NCBI GenBank assembly: GCA_040386935.1
Contig: JAZKEQ010000006.1
Span: 71,564 to 135,563 of the forward strand
DNA length: 64,000 nt
Source: JABMMZ01 sp040386935
GTDB lineage: Bacteria; Bacteroidota; Bacteroidia; NS11-12g; UBA955
Reading direction: 5' to 3'
In this document: piece after piece, positions 59,814-64,000 of the stretch
How positions within the stretch are numbered: position 1 is the stretch's first letter
Layout: every line of letters starts with the position of its first letter
Notes under the pieces: model-generated
The model's database searches: none
What the model was told of the DNA's origin: nothing
The model's input: only the letters and a program-made list of their open reading frames with translations
Made by a program: the position numbers and the translations under genes

Positions 59814-60467
59814 ATGACCAGTAGAGTATTAAAAATCGGATTTGTGTTAACCTTCGTAGCAATGTTAGCACTTGTTAGCTGTAACAAATCAGAAGTAAGT
59901 CCTATCGCCCAGAACGATGACGCCAATTATGATGCACAATTAATTATTGATGATGCAGATGTCGCATATAACGATGCTACATATGCAGGTGGTACTGAAG
60001 ACCAATCCTTTAGCGCAGTATATGAAGGATTGCCTGAAGCCTACACACTTGAAGAAATGGATATGGACAATGCCGGTTATAAACGTACAGATAAACGTTT
60101 TTTTGCCTGCCTTAAAAAATTAAACCTTACAGATACCCAAATATTACATGTAAGAATGGCTTTAAAAGGTTACGAAGCATGCAAAGCAATGGATATCAAA
60201 AGACACAGAGAAGCATTTGCTAAACTGGTAATTCGCGTAGAAGCTGCACGTAAAGACTATATCATGCAACTGAAAGGCGGTAAAATAACCAGAGCTCAAT
60301 TTGACGATTTGATGCAGGCTTTAAGAAAAGATTTTCATGATTCTCTTAAACACATCAAAGCTTCATACGCAAAAACATTAAAAGCATGTTATGACAAATA
60401 CATGAGAGCAATTAAAGCAACTTTGACAGACAGACAGTGGAAAGCTTTTGTAGATTGCTACAGATAA
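59814..60467 (+). CDS. Lipoprotein with Spy/CpxP-like helical domain
   Basis: 217 residues from ATG 59814 (MTSRVLKIGFVLTFVAMLAL). Lipobox LVSC (Cys23), then an acidic Asp/Tyr-rich linker (~24-80). The C-terminal ~120 residues are long, Lys-rich helices with the LTDTQ...LTDRQW elements (LNLTDTQILHVRMALKGYEA; AIKATLTDRQWKAFVDCY), like the LTxxQ motif repeats of Spy/CpxP periplasmic chaperones. Possible metal or stress role is not testable here. Followed by a strong bidirectional terminator. Confidence 0.7.
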   Translation: MTSRVLKIGFVLTFVAMLALVSCNKSEVSPIAQNDDANYDAQLIIDDADVAYNDATYAGGTEDQSFSAVYEGLPEAYTLEEMDMDNAGYKRTDKRFFACLKKLNLTDTQILHVRMALKGYEACKAMDIKRHREAFAKLVIRVEAARKDYIMQLKGGKITRAQFDDLMQALRKDFHDSLKHIKASYAKTLKACYDKYMRAIKATLTDRQWKAFVDCYR

Positions 60468-60487
60468 AAAGTGATAATACGTATTAT

Positions 60488-60521
60488 AAAAAAAGTCCCT
60501 GCCAAAAACGGGGACTTTTTT
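60488..60521. terminator. Bidirectional rho-independent terminator
   Basis: AAAAAAAGTCCC, 10-base loop, GGGGACTTTTTT. It lies between convergent genes and just touches the minus-strand stop at 60520. Confidence 0.85.
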
Positions 60522-61095
60522 ATTGATTAGCGTATTTTGAATAACCCAAGCCTATACTAATACTGCCTTTAACAGCCAAATAATAATTGTCGAATGCACC
60601 ATGTGACAATGGATTCACTTCAATCTTGTTAAAAATTCTATTGTATTCTACTGATAGGTTAAAATAATTATAGAATGTTACCCCTCCAATCAACCTAATG
60701 CCATCATTTACAATCGGTTCATGATCAATAACATGGAAAAGGCCATAACCAATTCCTGCATAGGGTTTTATTTTGTGTTTTGTGAAATAATAATTAAATG
60801 TAGGGGCTATTGAAAGTATATCAAAACCATCAATTGCATCTGATTGATAATTTTCAGTAACAAATGCATATTCAGCAGTGACACCAATCGAAAATCGAGG
60901 ATGTAAGCGGGTTGTATAGCCCAGGTGGAATCCCATTCCCCCATTTTTATTGTTGTATGATGCAAGTTTGGAATTGAAAAATCGTTCGGGAATATTACCC
61001 TGTATGCCAATGTTTAGTCGATTTTCTTTTTGAAGTGCATGGATGCTTTTAGTTGTAAAAGAAAACATAAGCAATACAATGAATAGCCGTTTCAT
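60520..61095 (-). CDS. Outer-membrane beta-barrel protein
   Basis: 191 residues with signal peptide MKRLFIVLLMFSFTTKSIHA. OmpA-like/OMP_b-brl pattern of alternating strands: LNIGIQGNIPERFFNSKL, GMGFHLGYTTRLHPRFSIGV, KPYAGIGYGLFHVID and a terminal VKGSISIGLGYSKYANQ. Small eight-stranded barrel without a clear function. Confidence 0.72.
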   Translation of the reverse strand: MKRLFIVLLMFSFTTKSIHALQKENRLNIGIQGNIPERFFNSKLASYNNKNGGMGFHLGYTTRLHPRFSIGVTAEYAFVTENYQSDAIDGFDILSIAPTFNYYFTKHKIKPYAGIGYGLFHVIDHEPIVNDGIRLIGGVTFYNYFNLSVEYNRIFNKIEVNPLSHGAFDNYYLAVKGSISIGLGYSKYANQ

Positions 61096-61130
61096 CTCTC
61101 AAAGTTATTGAATTGTTTGATAAAAAAATA

Positions 61131-61160
61131 AAAAAGCCTTCTCATTTCTGAAAAGGCTTT
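61131..61160 (-). terminator. Terminator after pnp
   Basis: Minus-strand stem AAAGCCTT/AAGGCTTT with a long T run, directly after the pnp stop (61183). Confidence 0.75.
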
Positions 61161-61182
61161 CTATAAATAGGAGTGGGTTTAA

Positions 61183-63338
61183 TTATTGACCCTGTTGTTT
61201 GCGTTCTTCCTGTGCAGGTTTTGGCAATAATACTTTACGTGATAATCTTAGTTTGCCGTTCTTTTTATCAACCTCTACTAATTTCACCTGTACGATATCA
61301 CCTTCTTTGAAAATACCATCCATTTTAGCGATGCGGTCCCAGCTAATTTCGCTGATGTGCAATAAGCCGTCTTTACCCGGTAGTATTTCAATGAATGCAC
61401 CAAACTCAACGATACTTCTTACTTTTCCTTCGTAGATAGCACCTACTTCAGGAACAGCGATAATACCTTTGATGATTTTAAGGGCTGCAGCCATGCTGTT
61501 GCCATCGTTTGAAAGTATTTCAACAATACCGTTTTTGTCATCTTCAGTAATTGAGATGGTAGCACCGGTTTCTTTTTGAATACCTTGAATAACTTTACCT
61601 CCAGGTCCGATAACGGCACCGATTTGGTCTTTGTCAATCAGTAATCTTTCAATTCTTGGTGTATGTGGTTTGTAGTCCGCATTTGGTTTGTCGATGGTTT
61701 TATTCATCTCACCCAAGATATGCGCTCTGCCTTTGCGGGCTTGTTCCAATGCTTCTTCAAGCATTTCCCAACGCAAACCATTGATTTTAATATCCATTTG
61801 GCAAGCAGTAATACCATTTGCAGTACCTACTACTTTAAAATCCATATCACCTAAGTGATCTTCGTCACCCAGGATATCGGTTAGAATGCTGTATTTGCCT
61901 GTTTTCTCATCGCTGATCAAACCCATTGCAACACCACTCACACCGCCTTTAACTTTGATACCCGCATCCATCAGCGCCAAACTACCGGCACATACTGTTG
62001 CCATTGAGCTCGAACCGTTAGATTCTAAGATATCACTTACAATTCTGATGACATATGGATTGTCCTCAACATCAGGCAATGATTTTTTCAAACCTCTCAA
62101 GGCCAGGTTACCGTGTCCGATTTCTCTTCTGCTGGTACCTCTGTTTGGTCTTGCTTCACCTGTAGAGAATGAAGGGAAGTTGTAATGCAACATTAAACGG
62201 CTATAACCGGCTTGCATTGGAGCATCCAGTAATTGCTCATCTAATTTACCACCTAAAGTAACGGTTGTTACTGATTGTGTTTCACCTCTTGTGAATACAG
62301 CTGATCCGTGTGCTGCAGGTAAGTACCCGATTTCGCTCCAGATAGGANNNNNNNNNNTTTACGACCGTCCAAACGGATGCTCTCATCCAATATCATTCTA
62401 CGCATGGCTTCTTTTTCTACATCGTGGTAGTATTTTTTTGCCAATGCTGATTGTGCAGCTTTTTCTTCATCTGTTAAGCCATCGATGTATTCAGTAATAA
62501 TTGCTTTGAACTTTTCGCTTCTTTCAGCTTTAGGTGCACCGCTTTTAGCAACTGCGTATACTTTATCGTAGGTTAATTCCCAGATTTTTTTTCTCAATTC
62601 TTCATCATTGTTCTCATGGCTGTAAACTCTTGCAGGTTTTTTGCCACCCATTGCTTCACAAAGTTCCCATTGGGTTTTGCACTGTAATTTAATAGCGTCA
62701 TGACCGAACTTCACCGCTTCAAGCATTTCTGCTTCGCTAATTTCGTTGAATTCACCTTCTACCATGTTGATGTCTTTTTCAGTACCTGATACAATCATAT
62801 CGAAGGTAGATTTTTCCATTTCAGAAAGGGTAGGGTTGATTACCAGTTTGCCATCAATTTTAGCAACTCTTACTTCAGAGATAGGACCATCGAAAGGAAT
62901 ATCACTCACCAATAATGCAGCAGAAGCAGCAAATCCTACCAGACAGTCAGGCGGGAAATTTTTATCGCTGCTCATTAAACTTACCATTACCTGGGTATCA
63001 GCGTGGTAATCGCTAGGGAATAATGGGCGCAATGCACGGTCGATAATACGACAAACCAATATTTCATATTCAGTTGGACGGGCTTCACGTCTGAAAAAGC
63101 TGCCCGGTATGCGGCCTACGGCTGCAAATTTTTCTTGATAATCTACAGTTAACGGCATAAAGTCTACGCCATCTTTTGCTTCTTTATTTGATACTACTGT
63201 AGCCAATAACATAGTGTCGCCATATTTCAGGACAACGCTGCCATCAGCTTGTTTGGCCATAATGCCGGTTTCGAGTTGGATAGATTTTCCATTGCCCATA
63301 TCGTATGAGCTTCTAAATCCTTGTGGTTTATTTGACAT
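61183..63338 (-). CDS. pnp: Polyribonucleotide nucleotidyltransferase, interrupted by an assembly gap
   Basis: PNPase degrades RNA 3' to 5' with phosphate and belongs to the RNA decay machinery. Both halves are one gene: the upstream part (62268-63338) starts FRSSYDMGNGKSIQLETG and contains the first RNase PH domain to IRLDGRK. The downstream part resumes PIWSEIGYLPAAHGSAVFTR, then the second RNase PH domain (GHGNLALRGLKKSLP), the KH domain (IGAVIGPGGKVIQGIQKETG) and the S1 domain (GAFIEILPGKDGLLHISEIS). Total ~718 residues, normal for the family. The ten-N gap breaks the frame, but there is no evidence of a real disruption. Confidence 0.95.
62348..62357. other. Assembly gap (ten N)
   Basis: Ten unresolved bases between the codons for DGRK and PIWSE of pnp. 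Eleven bases separate those codons as drawn, which is not a multiple of three. A family-like five-residue bridge would need 15, so the true gap is probably about 14 bases. Confidence 0.9.
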
Positions 63339-63415
63339 GTTTTTTAATTCGATTATTATTTAGGTAAATTGTTTGATTCGTTTGATTCCATTGTGTTCCG
63401 GCTTGGGGACAGAAC

Positions 63416-63447
63416 AAAAAAAGCCCTCCGATTGGGGGGCTTTTTTT
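63416..63447 (-). terminator. Terminator between rpsO and pnp
   Basis: Minus-strand stem AAAGCCCCCC/GGAGGGCTTT with a T run, downstream of rpsO. pnp therefore probably has its own promoter as well as read-through. Confidence 0.8.
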
Positions 63448-63480
63448 AATAAAATGGTTATAGATTGCTTAGGAATACAA

Positions 63481-63750
63481 TTATTTTCTGATACCCAATG
63501 CCTTGATAAGGTCACGGTATTTGAAAATGTCTTGTTTAGCTAAATAATCCAATAATGCTCTGCGTTTTCCTACTAATTTTACTAGGCTTAATTCAGATGC
63601 AAAATCTTTTTTGTTGATTTTCAGGTGTCCGGTGATGAAGTTAATTCTTTCCGTGAACATCGCTATTTGTGCTTCAGTGCTACCAGTGTTGGTTTCGCTT
63701 CCGCCAAACTTCTTGAAAATATCTTTTTTTTCCTGAGTTGATAAATGCAT
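63481..63750 (-). CDS. rpsO: 30S ribosomal protein S15
   Basis: 89 residues, the full family length. FGGSETNTGSTEAQIAMFTE, the internal RINFITGHLKINKKDFASEL segment, and VGKRRALLDYLAKQDIFKYR are the conserved 16S-binding blocks. Arrangement rpmA-rpsO-(terminator)-pnp: rpsO next to pnp is the classical order. Confidence 0.97.
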   Translation of the reverse strand: MHLSTQEKKDIFKKFGGSETNTGSTEAQIAMFTERINFITGHLKINKKDFASELSLVKLVGKRRALLDYLAKQDIFKYRDLIKALGIRK

Positions 63751-63764
63751 ATGGTCTTTATTAA

Positions 63765-64000
63765 TTATGCTTCAGCTTTGATAACTGAAACGTATGATCT
63801 GTCGTTTTTCTTTCTTGTGAATTTCACGATACCGTCAGTCAATGCAAACAGGGTATGGTCTTTACCAATACCTACATTGTCAGATGGGTGGTGTTTTGTG
63901 CCTCTTTGGCGAACAATGATATTACCGGCCTGAATAACCTGACCGCCATATATTTTAACACCTAAGCGTTTGCTGTGCGACTCACGTCCGTTCTTGGAAC
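63765..64000 (-). CDS. rpmA: 50S ribosomal protein L27, 5' truncated by the window end
   Basis: The minus-strand frame from 64000 to the TAA at 63765 reads SKNGRESHSKRLGVKIYGGQ, then IIVRQRGTKHHPSDNVGIG and GIVKFTRKKNDRSYVSVI, which is L27 lacking only its first residues. The start codon lies beyond the window. The stop is 14 bases from the rpsO ATG. Confidence 0.95.
   Translation of the reverse strand, partial: SKNGRESHSKRLGVKIYGGQVIQAGNIIVRQRGTKHHPSDNVGIGKDHTLFALTDGIVKFTRKKNDRSYVSVIKAEA

Noticed and set aside
61183..63338. Two separate genes or a pnp pseudogene
   Set aside because: The break coincides with the run of N, and protein sequence on both sides is continuous PNPase.

Overview
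The window looks like a Bacteroidota chromosome, probably at Chitinophagia/Sphingobacteriia level. Evidence: two secreted enzymes end in type IX secretion sorting domains, many lipoproteins have Bacteroidota-style lipoboxes, starts rarely show a Shine-Dalgarno, and several promoters match the phylum -7 box TAnnTTTG. The species is not identified. A run of ten N at 62348-62357 is an assembly gap inside pnp.

Layout. 1-4036 (+): 3' end of an M61 aminopeptidase, two envelope proteins and pdxJ. 4047-7157: small-molecule and lipoprotein genes, ending in a decayed copy of the pdxJ 3' end. 7217-11785: a 1199-residue SIR2-NACHT-repeat protein (likely anti-phage), a 21-bp x 10 minisatellite and a divergent XRE regulator. 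11868-15783: a minus-strand series of small unknown genes, nearly every pair separated by a member of one interspersed palindromic element family. 15782-33864 (almost all minus): accessory genes (DUF3267, SDR, two Crp-like regulators, YCII, serine hydrolase, VOC, SRPBCC/ArsR operon, DUF1801, DHFR-like). 33986-39107: AraC/DJ-1 regulator, envelope proteins, second serine hydrolase, MazEF. 39391-50814 (minus): VF530 protein, peptide-type ABC permease, O-antigen ligase/Wzz/Wzx, kynurenine monooxygenase, LpxR, TrmN6, ABC-F. 50815-51408: two copies of a non-coding palindromic repeat. 51409-64000: DUF2279, phosphohexomutase, glutaryl-CoA dehydrogenase, FolB, omega-amidase plus aminotransferase, fatty-acid desaturase, a Spy-like lipoprotein, pnp, rpsO and rpmA.

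Most notable: (1) the solitary SIR2-NACHT defence gene beside a duplicated pdxJ end; (2) the palindromic elements, whose full-length copies each carry a TANGTTTG promoter box pointing at the gene on their left, giving a cassette-like gene-element-gene layout; (3) a promoter variant TTG-N19-TATATTGC shared by the defence gene and several small genes; (4) a tandem GTAACTT/AAGTTAC operator ahead of a SRPBCC-oxidoreductase-ArsR-SRPBCC operon. No tRNA, rRNA, CRISPR array, integrase or transposase gene was seen.
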